Made by a program: the position numbers and the translations under genes. DNA of 64,000 nt from Actinomycetes bacterium (GTDB lineage: Bacteria; Actinomycetota; Actinomycetes; Actinomycetales; Dermatophilaceae): positions 41,168 to 105,167 of the forward strand of contig JAKPEG010000001.1 in NCBI GenBank assembly GCA_029552065.1, given 5' to 3'. Shown here piece by piece: positions 45,476 through 53,739 of the stretch. Numbering within the stretch: the stretch's first letter is position 1; every line of letters begins with the position of its first letter. Below the pieces are notes generated by a model. It saw nothing but the letters and a program-made list of their open reading frames with translations, was not told the origin of the DNA and made no database searches.

Positions 45476-47014
45476 CTAGTCGGCCGAGGCGGCCAGTTCA
45501 CGCAGCAGGGAGCGAACGTCCGGACTGCGGTCGAGCAGCGCCCCGAGCTGGGCCCGGGTGCCCCGCAGCGGTTCGAGCATCGGCACCCGCTGGAGGGACT
45601 GCTGGCCCGGCACCTCGAAGATCACCGAATCCCAGGACGCCGAGACGACCGAGGCGGCATACCGGGAGAGACATTGCCCGCGGAACCAGGCGCGGGTGTC
45701 CTCCGGCGGGCTGGTCACCGCCTCGCGGGCAGCCGCGTCGGTGACGAGCTCGGTGACCCGGCCGGCCCGACGCAGCGTGTGGAAGACGCTCTTGGTCGGT
45801 CGCAGGTCGCTCCACTGGATGTCCAGGGCCGCGAGCCGCGGCTCGGTCCACGCCAGCCCGTTGCGCTCCCGGTAGGCCTGCAACAGCTGCAGCTTGGCCA
45901 CCCAATCGAGCTCGCGCGCACAACTGCCCGGGTCGTTGCCCAGTCGGGTGAGGACGTCGGCCCAGGTCGTCATCACCTCGGCGGTGGCCGGGTCGCCCTC
46001 GGTGCCGCGGTCGGCGAGGTATGCCGCACACGCGTCGTGGTAGACCCAGAGCAGTTCGAGGGCGGTGAGTCTGCGGCCGTCACGCAGCTGTACCTGCTGG
46101 CGCAGGGTCGGATCATGGCTCACCTGGTGCAGGGTGCCGACCGGGTTGACCAGGGTGAGATCGCCTGGCATCGCCCGGTCCTCGATGAGGGCGAGGACCA
46201 GGCTCGTCGTGCCGAGCTTGAGCAGCCCGGCGACGTCGCACTGGTTGGCGTCGCCGACGATCACGTGCAACCGGCGGTAGAGGTCGGCGACCGCGTGCGG
46301 CTCGTCGCGGGTGTTGATGATCGGTCGCTTGAGGGTGGTCTCCAGCCCCACCTCGGTCTCGAAGAAGTCGGCCCGCTGGCTGATCTGGAATCCGCTCGTG
46401 TGCGAGTCCTGCCCGATCCCCACCCGCCCCGCTCCGCAGATGAGCTGACGGACGACGAAGAAGGGCATGAGATGGCGCACGACGTCGGCGAACGGGGTCT
46501 CCCGGCGCATGAGGTAGTTCTCGTGCGTGCCGTAGGAGGCACCCTTGCCGTCGGTGTTGTTCTTGTAGAGGGCGACCGTGGGGCGGGCCGGGTCGGGGTT
46601 GAGCAGGTCGGCGGCATCGCGCATGACCAGGTCACCGGCCCGGTCCCAGACGAGCGCGTCCCGCGGTGTCGTCACCTCGGGGCCGGAGTACTCGGGGTGG
46701 GCGTGGTCGACGTAGAACCGCGCGCCGTTGGTGAGCACGACGTTGGCCATCGTGGGGTCCTCGAGTTCGCCCCGGCCCCAGGCGTCGGTGAGCTGGCTCG
46801 GGTCGGCCCACGTCCGGCCTAGCTCCCACCCGCGCGCATCGCGCAGCGGCGCCTCGTCGGCGTAGTCCCACGCGCCCCGCCCGGTGAGCAGACCCCTCGC
46901 CCGCGCGTATGCCGTGACCACCGTCCCCGAGAGCACCATCGGGTTCGCGTGCGGGTCACCGGGTGCGCAGATGCCGTATTCGGTCTCGATCCCCATGACC
47001 CGGCGCACCGTCAT
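45476..47014 (-). CDS. dop: Pup deamidase/depupylase Dop
   Basis: A 512-residue paralogue of PafA that deamidates Pup and also removes it from proteins. [22 protein letters not shown] is the N-terminal ATP-binding block. [16 protein letters not shown] and [20 protein letters not shown] contain the catalytic Asp and the metal loop. [17 protein letters not shown] and [19 protein letters not shown] close the core. The Dop-specific loop after the N-terminal strand (about residues 37-80) is present. ATG 47014 preferred over GTG 47023. Upstream of it lies the divergent phosphoketolase; the ATPase gene mpa/arc, usual neighbour of dop, is not here. Confidence 0.96.
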   Translation of the reverse strand: MTVRRVMGIETEYGICAPGDPHANPMVLSGTVVTAYARARGLLTGRGAWDYADEAPLRDARGWELGRTWADPSQLTDAWGRGELEDPTMANVVLTNGARFYVDHAHPEYSGPEVTTPRDALVWDRAGDLVMRDAADLLNPDPARPTVALYKNNTDGKGASYGTHENYLMRRETPFADVVRHLMPFFVVRQLICGAGRVGIGQDSHTSGFQISQRADFFETEVGLETTLKRPIINTRDEPHAVADLYRRLHVIVGDANQCDVAGLLKLGTTSLVLALIEDRAMPGDLTLVNPVGTLHQVSHDPTLRQQVQLRDGRRLTALELLWVYHDACAAYLADRGTEGDPATAEVMTTWADVLTRLGNDPGSCARELDWVAKLQLLQAYRERNGLAWTEPRLAALDIQWSDLRPTKSVFHTLRRAGRVTELVTDAAAREAVTSPPEDTRAWFRGQCLSRYAASVVSASWDSVIFEVPGQQSLQRVPMLEPLRGTRAQLGALLDRSPDVRSLLRELAASAD

Positions 47015-47159
47015 GCCAGCCACCCTATGGGGCGCGTGCGCCGCGGCCGTGCGCCGGTCCCGCGTCCGAGGGCCCTTCGGACCGGGTGCGCCCGGGCCCG
47101 AGCGCGCGGCCCGGCAATCGTCATCCGAAGTTCACCTGGAGGGGACCCAGGGGCCGTTG

Positions 47160-47173
47160 TGTAAGCGCTTTCA
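47160..47173. promoter_or_regulatory. LacI-family/cre-like operator upstream of phosphoketolase
   Basis: TGTAAGCGCTTTCA is a near-perfect palindrome that matches the classical LacI/GalR-family and cre consensus (TGWAANCGNTNWCA). It ends 11 bp before the phosphoketolase ATG at 47185, overlapping the ribosome-binding region, so a LacI-type repressor probably controls the gene. Confidence 0.7.
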
Positions 47174-47184
47174 TCGGGAGGAGT

Positions 47185-49680
47185 ATGGATGTCGTGAGCA
47201 CCGCAACCGGACCCCGACACAGGGCAGACAGCACCCCCCACCACACGGCCGTCACGACACCCGACCCGACCTTAGAGGCCCTCGGCCGACTCGACGGCCC
47301 CGAGCTCGCGAGCCTCGACGCGTGGTGGCGGGCCGCCAACTACCTCACCGTCGGCCAGATCTACCTCCAGGCCAATCCCCTGCTGCGTCGGCCGCTTACC
47401 GCCGAGGACATCAAGCCTCGGCTGCTCGGCCACTGGGGCACCTCCCCCGGCCTGTCCTTCGTCTACGCGCACGCGGCGCGGCTCGCGCGGCATACCGGGC
47501 AGGACATCGTCTATTTCGCCGGCCCCGGCCACGGCGGCCCCGCGCTCGTCGCGGCGGCCTACCTCGAGGGCACCTACACCGAATGCTTCCCCCAGGTGAC
47601 CCTCGACGAGGCCGGACTCGTCCGGCTGTTCCGCCAGTTCTCGGCCCCCGGGGGCATCCCCAGCCACGCCTCGGTCACGACGCCCGGGAGCATCCACGAG
47701 GGCGGGGAGCTCGGCTACGTGCTCATCCACGCCTTCGGCGCGGTCATGGACAACCCCGACCTGCTCGCCCTTGCCGTCGTCGGTGACGGCGAAGCGGAGA
47801 CCGGACCGCTCGAGGGCTCGTGGAAGGGGATCTCCTTCCTCAACCCCGCCCGTGACGGGGCGGTGCTCCCGGTGCTCCACCTCAACGGCGGCAAGATTGC
47901 CGGCCCCACGGTGCTCTCCCGCAAGGACCCCGCCGAGGTGCGAGCGCTCTTCGAGGGCCACGGTTACGAGGTCTTCGAGGTCGAGGGCCAGGACCTGCCC
48001 GGCATGCACGAGCGGTATGCCGCGACCCTCGCCGCGGCATACCGGCGGATCCGCGAGATCCAGGCGCTCTGGCGCGGTCCCGACCGGCCCGACCCGGCAC
48101 CCGGCGAGCACGTGCGACCGCGCTGGCCGATGATCGTCCTCCGGTCGCCCAAGGGCTGGACCGGGCCGCACGAGGTCGACGGGACGGTCGTCGAGGGCAC
48201 CTGGCGGGCCCACCAGGTGCCGCTCGCCGGCGTGCGGGAGAACCCCGCCCACCTGGCGATCCTGGAGCAGTGGCTGCGCAGCTACCACCCGGAGGAGCTC
48301 TTCGACGCCGCCGGGGCGCCCACCCCGCTGGTCACCGCCGCCAACCCGGTCGGCGACACCCGGATGTCGGCCACCCCCTATGCCAACGGCGGACTGCTCA
48401 CCCACGACCTCGACCTGCCCGACCTCGCGGCATACGAGATCGGCGTGCCCGCGCCGGCGACCGTGCGCGCGGAGTCGACCCGCGCCCTCGGTGCCCTGTG
48501 CCGCGATCTCTACCGGCGCAATCCGGAGAACTTCCGGCTGTTCTGCCCGGACGAGACCAACTCCAACCGGCTGGGCGCGGTCTTCGAGGTGAGCGAGCGG
48601 GCGTGGATGGAGTCGCTGCACGCCGACGACGTCGCCCTCGGCCCCGACGGCCGGGTGATGGAGGTGCTCTCCGAGCACAACTGCCACGGCTGGCTCGAGG
48701 CCTACACCCTCACCGGGCGGCACGGGCTGTTCGCGACCTACGAGGCCTTCGCCATGGTGAGCGCGAGCCAGACCATCCAGCACGCGAAGTGGCTCGAGGA
48801 GGCGCTGCACCTGCCCTGGCGGGCCAAGGTCCCCAGCCTCAACGTCCTGCTCACCTCGACCGCGTGGCGCAACGACCACAACGGCTTCTCCCACCAGGGC
48901 CCCGGCCTCATCACCACGGTCCTGCAGCACCGTGGCGACGTCGCCCGGATCTACCTGCCCCCGGACGGCAACTGCCTGCTCTCGGTCGCCGACCATGCCC
49001 TGCGCAGCCGCAGCCATGTCAACGTCATCGTCATCGACAAGCAACCCCAACCCCAGTGGCTCACCCTCGAACAGGCCCGCGAGCACTGCCGCCGGGGCGC
49101 CTCGATCTGGGACTGGGCCGGCAGCGAGACCGCCGCGGACGAGCAGGCCGGGCTCCGGCCGGACATCGTCCTGGGCTGCGCGGGAGACGTCGTGACGATG
49201 GAGACCGTCGCGGCCGCGCAGATCCTGCGCGAGCGGCTGCCCGGCCTGCGGGTGCGGGTCGTCAACGTGGTCAACCTCATGACGATGGCCCGGCCCAAGG
49301 ACCACCCCAACGGGATGTCCGACGTCGCCTTCAGCGAGCTGTTCACCGACAGCCAGGACGTGATCTTCAGCTTCCACGGCTATCCCGGGGCGATCCACCA
49401 GCTGGTCCACGGGCGGTCCGACGCCGACCGCTTCCACTGCCGCGGCTTCGTCGAGCAGGGGACGACGACGACCCCGTTCGACATGGTCGTGCGCAACAAG
49501 GCGAGTCGCTTCGACCTGGTCATCGACGCGATCAACAACAGCACACGTCACCCCCGCGGCAGCGCCGAGCTCAAGGCGTGGTGCGAGGAGCAGCTGCGGC
49601 GGCACACGGCATACATCGAGGAGCACCTCGAGGACCTGCCCGAGGTGCGCGACTGGGTGCTGCCCTCCCCCACCCGCTGA
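47185..49680 (+). CDS. xfp: Xylulose-5-phosphate/fructose-6-phosphate phosphoketolase
   Basis: An 831-residue thiamine-diphosphate enzyme that splits xylulose 5-phosphate (and fructose 6-phosphate) with phosphate to acetyl phosphate. The start WWRAANYLTVGQIYLQ and the substrate loop GHWGTSPGLSFVYAH with catalytic His are typical. GPGHGGPALVAAAYLEGTY, the ThDP motif GDGEAETGPLEGSW, and TSTAWRNDHNGFSHQGPG are all present. Upstream GGGAGGAG is followed by two possible starts: ATG 47185 (spacing short) and GTG 47194. No acetate kinase gene is nearby. A LacI-type operator sits directly upstream. Confidence 0.96.
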   Translation: MDVVSTATGPRHRADSTPHHTAVTTPDPTLEALGRLDGPELASLDAWWRAANYLTVGQIYLQANPLLRRPLTAEDIKPRLLGHWGTSPGLSFVYAHAARLARHTGQDIVYFAGPGHGGPALVAAAYLEGTYTECFPQVTLDEAGLVRLFRQFSAPGGIPSHASVTTPGSIHEGGELGYVLIHAFGAVMDNPDLLALAVVGDGEAETGPLEGSWKGISFLNPARDGAVLPVLHLNGGKIAGPTVLSRKDPAEVRALFEGHGYEVFEVEGQDLPGMHERYAATLAAAYRRIREIQALWRGPDRPDPAPGEHVRPRWPMIVLRSPKGWTGPHEVDGTVVEGTWRAHQVPLAGVRENPAHLAILEQWLRSYHPEELFDAAGAPTPLVTAANPVGDTRMSATPYANGGLLTHDLDLPDLAAYEIGVPAPATVRAESTRALGALCRDLYRRNPENFRLFCPDETNSNRLGAVFEVSERAWMESLHADDVALGPDGRVMEVLSEHNCHGWLEAYTLTGRHGLFATYEAFAMVSASQTIQHAKWLEEALHLPWRAKVPSLNVLLTSTAWRNDHNGFSHQGPGLITTVLQHRGDVARIYLPPDGNCLLSVADHALRSRSHVNVIVIDKQPQPQWLTLEQAREHCRRGASIWDWAGSETAADEQAGLRPDIVLGCAGDVVTMETVAAAQILRERLPGLRVRVVNVVNLMTMARPKDHPNGMSDVAFSELFTDSQDVIFSFHGYPGAIHQLVHGRSDADRFHCRGFVEQGTTTTPFDMVVRNKASRFDLVIDAINNSTRHPRGSAELKAWCEEQLRRHTAYIEEHLEDLPEVRDWVLPSPTR

Positions 49681-49779
49681 AGACAGAGCACAAGCGGCAT
49701 CGGCCGGGGTCGGCTCGGAGCAGACTGCGGCCCGCCATCGCCACCCCGGGGGCGCGCCGGTGCCGCCTGTCTTGCCACA

Positions 49780-50775
49780 ATGAGCCCCATGCCACGTATG
49801 CCGCTACGCACCCGGCTGCTCACGACCTTCCTCGACCACGGTCCCCGTGACGTCACCAAGCTCACGCCCGAGGAGATCCCCGCGGCCCGGGCCTGGGTGG
49901 CCCCGGCCCGGGCGCCGTTCACCTGGGTGACCGGGGCGGTGCCGCCGCAGGTGCGCATCCACGAGGTGTCCTTCCCCTGCCGGGACGGCTCCCCGCGCCA
50001 GATCCGCGCCTACCATCCCCCCACCCCGGGTCCGCACCCGGTCGTCGTCTTCTTCCACGGGGGCGGCTGGGTGATGGGCAATACCCGGATGTACGACCCG
50101 TTGTGCGCCGACCTCGCCGCCTCGATCCCCGCCCTCGTGCTGTCGGTCGACTATCGGCTGGCTCCCGAGTGGCGCGCGCCCCAGGCGGTGCTCGACTGCA
50201 TCGACGCGACGCGTTGGGTGGCCGGTCATGCGGGCGACCTCGGCGGGGACCCGACCCGGCTGGCGGTGTGCGGGGACAGCGCCGGCGGCAACCTCGCGGC
50301 CCTCGTCTGCCATACCGCGCACGACGACGGCGGGCCGGGGATCGCCCACCAGGCGCTCATCTACCCGGGCACCGACCTGTCCAAGTCCTTCCCCTCGATC
50401 CGCGAGCACGCGAACGCACCCGTCCTCACCGAGCAGATGATGGACGTCTTCCTCGCCCACTACCTCGGGCCGGACCCTGCCATCGCCGACCTGCGCGACC
50501 CGCGCCTGTCCCCCTATTGGCGCGAGGACCTGCGCGGCCTACCCCCCGCCCTCGTCCAGACCGCCGAACTCGACCCGCTGCGCGACGAAGGCCAGGCGTA
50601 TGCCGCGCGACTCGCCGAAGCGGGCGTGCAGGTCCGCGCGACCAACTACCTCGGGACGGTCCACGGCTTCGCGAGCTTCCCCGGTGCCACGGTGATCGGG
50701 CGTCAGGCCCGGCTCGAGCTCGTCACCGAACTGCGCAGCCATCTCGCGCCTGCCGCCTCGCCGAGCGTCGACTAA
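49780..50775 (+). CDS. Alpha/beta hydrolase, hormone-sensitive-lipase (family IV) esterase
   Basis: A 331-residue serine hydrolase. VVVFFHGGGWVMGN carries the oxyanion-hole HGGGW, GDSAGGNLAALV the nucleophile serine, ELDPLRDEG the aspartate and TVHGFASFPG the histidine. These are the family IV hallmarks; members cleave short-chain esters. There is no signal peptide. It lies 100 bp after the phosphoketolase gene and 40 bp before prs; a shared transcript is possible. Natural substrate unknown. Confidence 0.9.
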   Translation: MSPMPRMPLRTRLLTTFLDHGPRDVTKLTPEEIPAARAWVAPARAPFTWVTGAVPPQVRIHEVSFPCRDGSPRQIRAYHPPTPGPHPVVVFFHGGGWVMGNTRMYDPLCADLAASIPALVLSVDYRLAPEWRAPQAVLDCIDATRWVAGHAGDLGGDPTRLAVCGDSAGGNLAALVCHTAHDDGGPGIAHQALIYPGTDLSKSFPSIREHANAPVLTEQMMDVFLAHYLGPDPAIADLRDPRLSPYWREDLRGLPPALVQTAELDPLRDEGQAYAARLAEAGVQVRATNYLGTVHGFASFPGATVIGRQARLELVTELRSHLAPAASPSVD

Positions 50776-50814
50776 AGTGGGTTCCGACCGCGCAGCCTGA
50801 CCGGAGGGGAATCC

Positions 50815-51819
50815 GTGTCCGACGTCGTCGTCTTCACCGGGAATGCACATCCGGTGTTGGCGGGCCGCATCGCCTCGCACCTCGGGGTCAAACTCTCCGG
50901 GGTCGACATCAGCCGCTTCTCCAACGACTGCCTCCAGGCCCAGCTGCTGGCCAACTGCCGCCAACGCGACGTCTACATCATCCAGCCGCTCATCCCCCCG
51001 ACCCAGGAGCACCTCATGGAGCTGCTCCTCATGATCGACGCGGCGCGCGGCGCGTCCGCGGCGTCGATCACCGCGGTCATGCCGCACTATGCCTATGCCC
51101 GCTCGGACAAGAAGGACGCCTCGCGGATCTCCATCGGCGGGCGACTCGTCGCCGACCTGCTCAAGACGGCCGGGGTGACCCGGGTGCTCACGATGGCCCT
51201 GCACGCCCCCCAGGTGCACGGCTTCTTCTCCGTGCCGGTCGACCACCTCACGGCCATCGGGGTGCTCGCCGAACACTTCCGGGCCCAGGACCTGCGCAAC
51301 TGCATCGTCGTCTCCCCCGACCTGGGCAACGCCAAGACCGCCACCCTCTTCGCTCGCCTGCTCAACCTGCCCGTGGCCGCCGGCTCCAAGCAGCGCAAGG
51401 CCGACGACAAGGTCGTCATCGACGCGATCGTCGGTGACGTCAACGGCAAACGTGCGATCGTCCTCGACGACGAGATCGCCACCGGGGGTTCGATCGTCGA
51501 ACTGCTCGACCGGCTCAAGGACTTCGGCTGCCTCGAGGCCGCGGTCGCCTGCACACACGGGCTGTTCACCGGCAACGCCGTCGCCCGGCTGAGCGAGCAC
51601 CCGATGATCCGCGAGGTGGTGACCACCGACACGGTTCCTCCGCCCGAAAACTGGCCCCAGTTGCAGGTCCGTTCGATCGCCGAACTCTTCGCCGAGGCCA
51701 TCGCACGGATCCACGCCGGCCGCTCGATCTCCAAGCTCTTCGAGGGGGTCGACCCCACACACGCACCCCCGCAGGCACGCCTGCCCTTCGGGGTCATGCC
51801 CACTCTGCCGACGCTGTGA
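50815..51819 (+). CDS. prs: Ribose-phosphate pyrophosphokinase (PRPP synthetase), divergent type
   Basis: A 334-residue enzyme of the PRPP synthetase family, which makes PRPP from ribose 5-phosphate and ATP. VVFTGNAHPVLAGRIASHLG and the PRPP-binding loop AIVLDDEIATGGSIVELL are clear, and VVSPDLGNAKTATLFA is the ribose 5-phosphate/metal segment. Where the main form has YARQDRK, this protein reads YARSDKKDASR, so it is a paralogous branch. GTG start with GGAGGGG upstream. Its position near phosphoketolase suggests linkage of pentose phosphates to nucleotide synthesis, which is inference; the housekeeping prs is likely elsewhere. Confidence 0.88.
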   Translation: MSDVVVFTGNAHPVLAGRIASHLGVKLSGVDISRFSNDCLQAQLLANCRQRDVYIIQPLIPPTQEHLMELLLMIDAARGASAASITAVMPHYAYARSDKKDASRISIGGRLVADLLKTAGVTRVLTMALHAPQVHGFFSVPVDHLTAIGVLAEHFRAQDLRNCIVVSPDLGNAKTATLFARLLNLPVAAGSKQRKADDKVVIDAIVGDVNGKRAIVLDDEIATGGSIVELLDRLKDFGCLEAAVACTHGLFTGNAVARLSEHPMIREVVTTDTVPPPENWPQLQVRSIAELFAEAIARIHAGRSISKLFEGVDPTHAPPQARLPFGVMPTLPTL

Positions 51820-51837
51820 TCGCGCGGTGACCGCACG

Positions 51838-52233
51838 GTGACCTCCCAAGCCCCCGCCCCCGACGAGCGCGGTCGACGGTTGCCCGGCGCCCGGGTGTTC
51901 GCTGGGCTCGATGTCCTGCTCGTCGTCGTCTTCGCGGCCCTCGGCCGGGCCAGTCACGCCGAAGAGAACGCCTTCGTCGGTGCCCTGGGCACCGCCTGGC
52001 CCTTCCTCGTGGGGCTCGCGCTCGGCTGGGCACTCGTCCGGTGGCGGTCGGGACACTGGCCGCGCACGGTGGGCAACGGCATACCCGTGTGGGCCTGCAC
52101 GCTGCTCGGGGGGATGCTCCTGCGCGCGGTGACCGGGCAGGGCACCGCCCCCTCGTTCGTCCTCGTCGCGGGGTCTGTCCTCGCGCTCTTCCTGCTCGTC
52201 CCCCGTTGGTTGCTGGCCCGCCGCGCCCGATGA
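51838..52233 (+). CDS. DUF3054 family membrane protein
   Basis: A 131-residue membrane protein with four predicted helices (GLDVLLVVVFAALGRASH, AWPFLVGLALGWALVRW, the block around VWACTLLGGMLLRAV, and FVLVAGSVLALFLLVPRWL). It matches DUF3054, small actinobacterial and archaeal membrane proteins of unknown function. The motif GRASHAE after TM1 is typical. GTG start 18 bp after prs. The stop overlaps the next ATG as ATGA. Confidence 0.82.
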   Translation: MTSQAPAPDERGRRLPGARVFAGLDVLLVVVFAALGRASHAEENAFVGALGTAWPFLVGLALGWALVRWRSGHWPRTVGNGIPVWACTLLGGMLLRAVTGQGTAPSFVLVAGSVLALFLLVPRWLLARRAR

Positions 52234-53366
52234 CCGCGTTCGTCGTCCGCCCGGCAACCCCCGCCGATGCCCCGGGGATCGCCGCGATCTACGACGCCGC
52301 CGTGCGCGAGAGCATCACGACCTTCGAGGAGGAACCGCCCGGACCGGCGCGATGGCTCGACCGGCTGGCCTCCCCGGCTCGGCCCGGCGATCACCTGCTC
52401 GTCGCGGTGGACGGTGGGCGGGTCCTCGGCTACGCGGGGTCGAGTGACTTCCGGCCGCGGCGTGGCTATCGGTTCACCCGCGAGGTCTGCGTCTACGTCG
52501 CCGCGGACGCGCGCCGCCGTGGGATGGCCAGCGCCATGTATGCCGCCCTCGTGGCCGCCTGTCGGGCCGACGGGATCCGGGTGCTTGTCGGGGTCGTCGC
52601 CCAACCCAACGAGGACTCCAACGCCCTGCACGAGCGGCTCGGCTTCGAGGCGATCGGCCAACTGTCCGATGTCGGGTTCACGTTCGACCGCTGGCTCGGG
52701 CTGCGGTTCTACCAACGGGTGCTCGCCGCGCCGGCTGCCGCCGTCGAACACGCGGCCGCCCCCGTCCTCGCGGCAGGGCAGGCGCTCGTCGACCTGGCCG
52801 CGCAGGTGCCGGCGGACTCGTGGGACGCCCCGGGGCTCGGCAGCTGGGACGTCCGCGCGCTCGTCGGGCATGCCGGGCGGGGCCTCACCACGCTCGCGGA
52901 GTATGCCGCGCAGCCCACCTCGGAGCCGGCCGAGATCGCCGACGCGTCGGCCTACTACGCCGCAGCCCGCCGGCTCGCCGACACCGCCGGGCTCAACGAG
53001 ACCGTGCGGGCCCGCGGCGTCGAGGCGGGCGTCGCACTCGGCGCCGACCCGCCGACCACTCTGCGTACCTGGCTGGCGGCGGCCCGCGCGGCGTTGGCCG
53101 AGGTCGAGGGCGACCCGGTCGTGCCGACGGCGCTCGGCCGGATGCGGCTGTCGACTTACCTGCCCACCCGGGTCGTCGAACTCACCGTCCACACCCTCGA
53201 CCTCGCGGTCGCCCTCGGCGTGCCGCCCGCGGTGCCCGCCGAGTCGCTGGCGGCGACCGCAGCGGTGGCGGCCCAGGTAGGAGTCGCCCTCGGCCGCGGA
53301 CCTGAGCTGCTCCTCGGCCTCACCGGACGCCGTCCGCTGCCGGGCGGCTTCTCGGTCGTGCCCTGA
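52230..53366 (+). CDS. GNAT acetyltransferase fused to a maleylpyruvate-isomerase-like (MDMPI) domain
   Basis: A 378-residue two-domain protein. Residues 1-165 form a GNAT N-acetyltransferase (VRPATPADAPGIAAIYD, and the acetyl-CoA loop VAADARRRGMASAMYAAL), most like the phosphinothricin acetyltransferase branch (NEDSNALHERLGFEAIG). Residues about 175-378 form a mycothiol-dependent maleylpyruvate isomerase/DinB-like domain (SWDVRALVGHAGRGLTTLAEY, and the C-terminal VVELTVHTLDLA with the conserved ELxxHxxDL pattern). The frame is open with no stop between them. The ATG overlaps the DUF3054 stop. Function of the fusion is not known. Confidence 0.85.
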   Translation: MTAFVVRPATPADAPGIAAIYDAAVRESITTFEEEPPGPARWLDRLASPARPGDHLLVAVDGGRVLGYAGSSDFRPRRGYRFTREVCVYVAADARRRGMASAMYAALVAACRADGIRVLVGVVAQPNEDSNALHERLGFEAIGQLSDVGFTFDRWLGLRFYQRVLAAPAAAVEHAAAPVLAAGQALVDLAAQVPADSWDAPGLGSWDVRALVGHAGRGLTTLAEYAAQPTSEPAEIADASAYYAAARRLADTAGLNETVRARGVEAGVALGADPPTTLRTWLAAARAALAEVEGDPVVPTALGRMRLSTYLPTRVVELTVHTLDLAVALGVPPAVPAESLAATAAVAAQVGVALGRGPELLLGLTGRRPLPGGFSVVP

Positions 53367-53394
53367 ACAGGGCCTGCGCGGCCCCGGCGCGACC

Positions 53395-53655
53395 TCAGCC
53401 GCGCTCCGCCTCCTGCAGCTCGGCCACCTTTGCGACGTAGTCGGCTCGGGCCTCCTCGGGGGAGATGCCTCGCAGGCGCGCCCAGGCGTCGTACTTGGAC
53501 TTGCCGACGAAGTCGGCGAAACCCGGCCGCTTTCCGTGGACGTCGCCCTCGGTCGCCTGCTTGTAGAGGGCGTAGAGCGCGAGCTTCACCTGCGTGCCCG
53601 GGTCCCTGGTGAGCGAGGGGACCGCGGCGACGGCGGCCTCGAAGTCGTCGGTCAT
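53395..53655 (-). CDS. Acyl-CoA-binding protein (ACBP)
   Basis: An 86-residue four-helix acyl-CoA-binding protein. The signature KLALYALYKQATEGDVHGKRP and the second block KSKYDAWARLRGISPEEARADYV hold the Tyr and Lys residues that contact CoA. It buffers and delivers long-chain acyl-CoA. The protein family is common in eukaryotes and patchy in bacteria. It is convergent with the GNAT-MDMPI gene, only 28 bp apart, and upstream of no obvious operon partner. Confidence 0.92.
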   Translation of the reverse strand: MTDDFEAAVAAVPSLTRDPGTQVKLALYALYKQATEGDVHGKRPGFADFVGKSKYDAWARLRGISPEEARADYVAKVAELQEAERG

Positions 53656-53739
53656 GGCGACAGGCTAACGGTCCGGACCGGCGGGGCACAGGCACGGAGC
53701 CGACCCGTTTCCTGGCCGGCTCCATGCCTGCCTGGAGCC

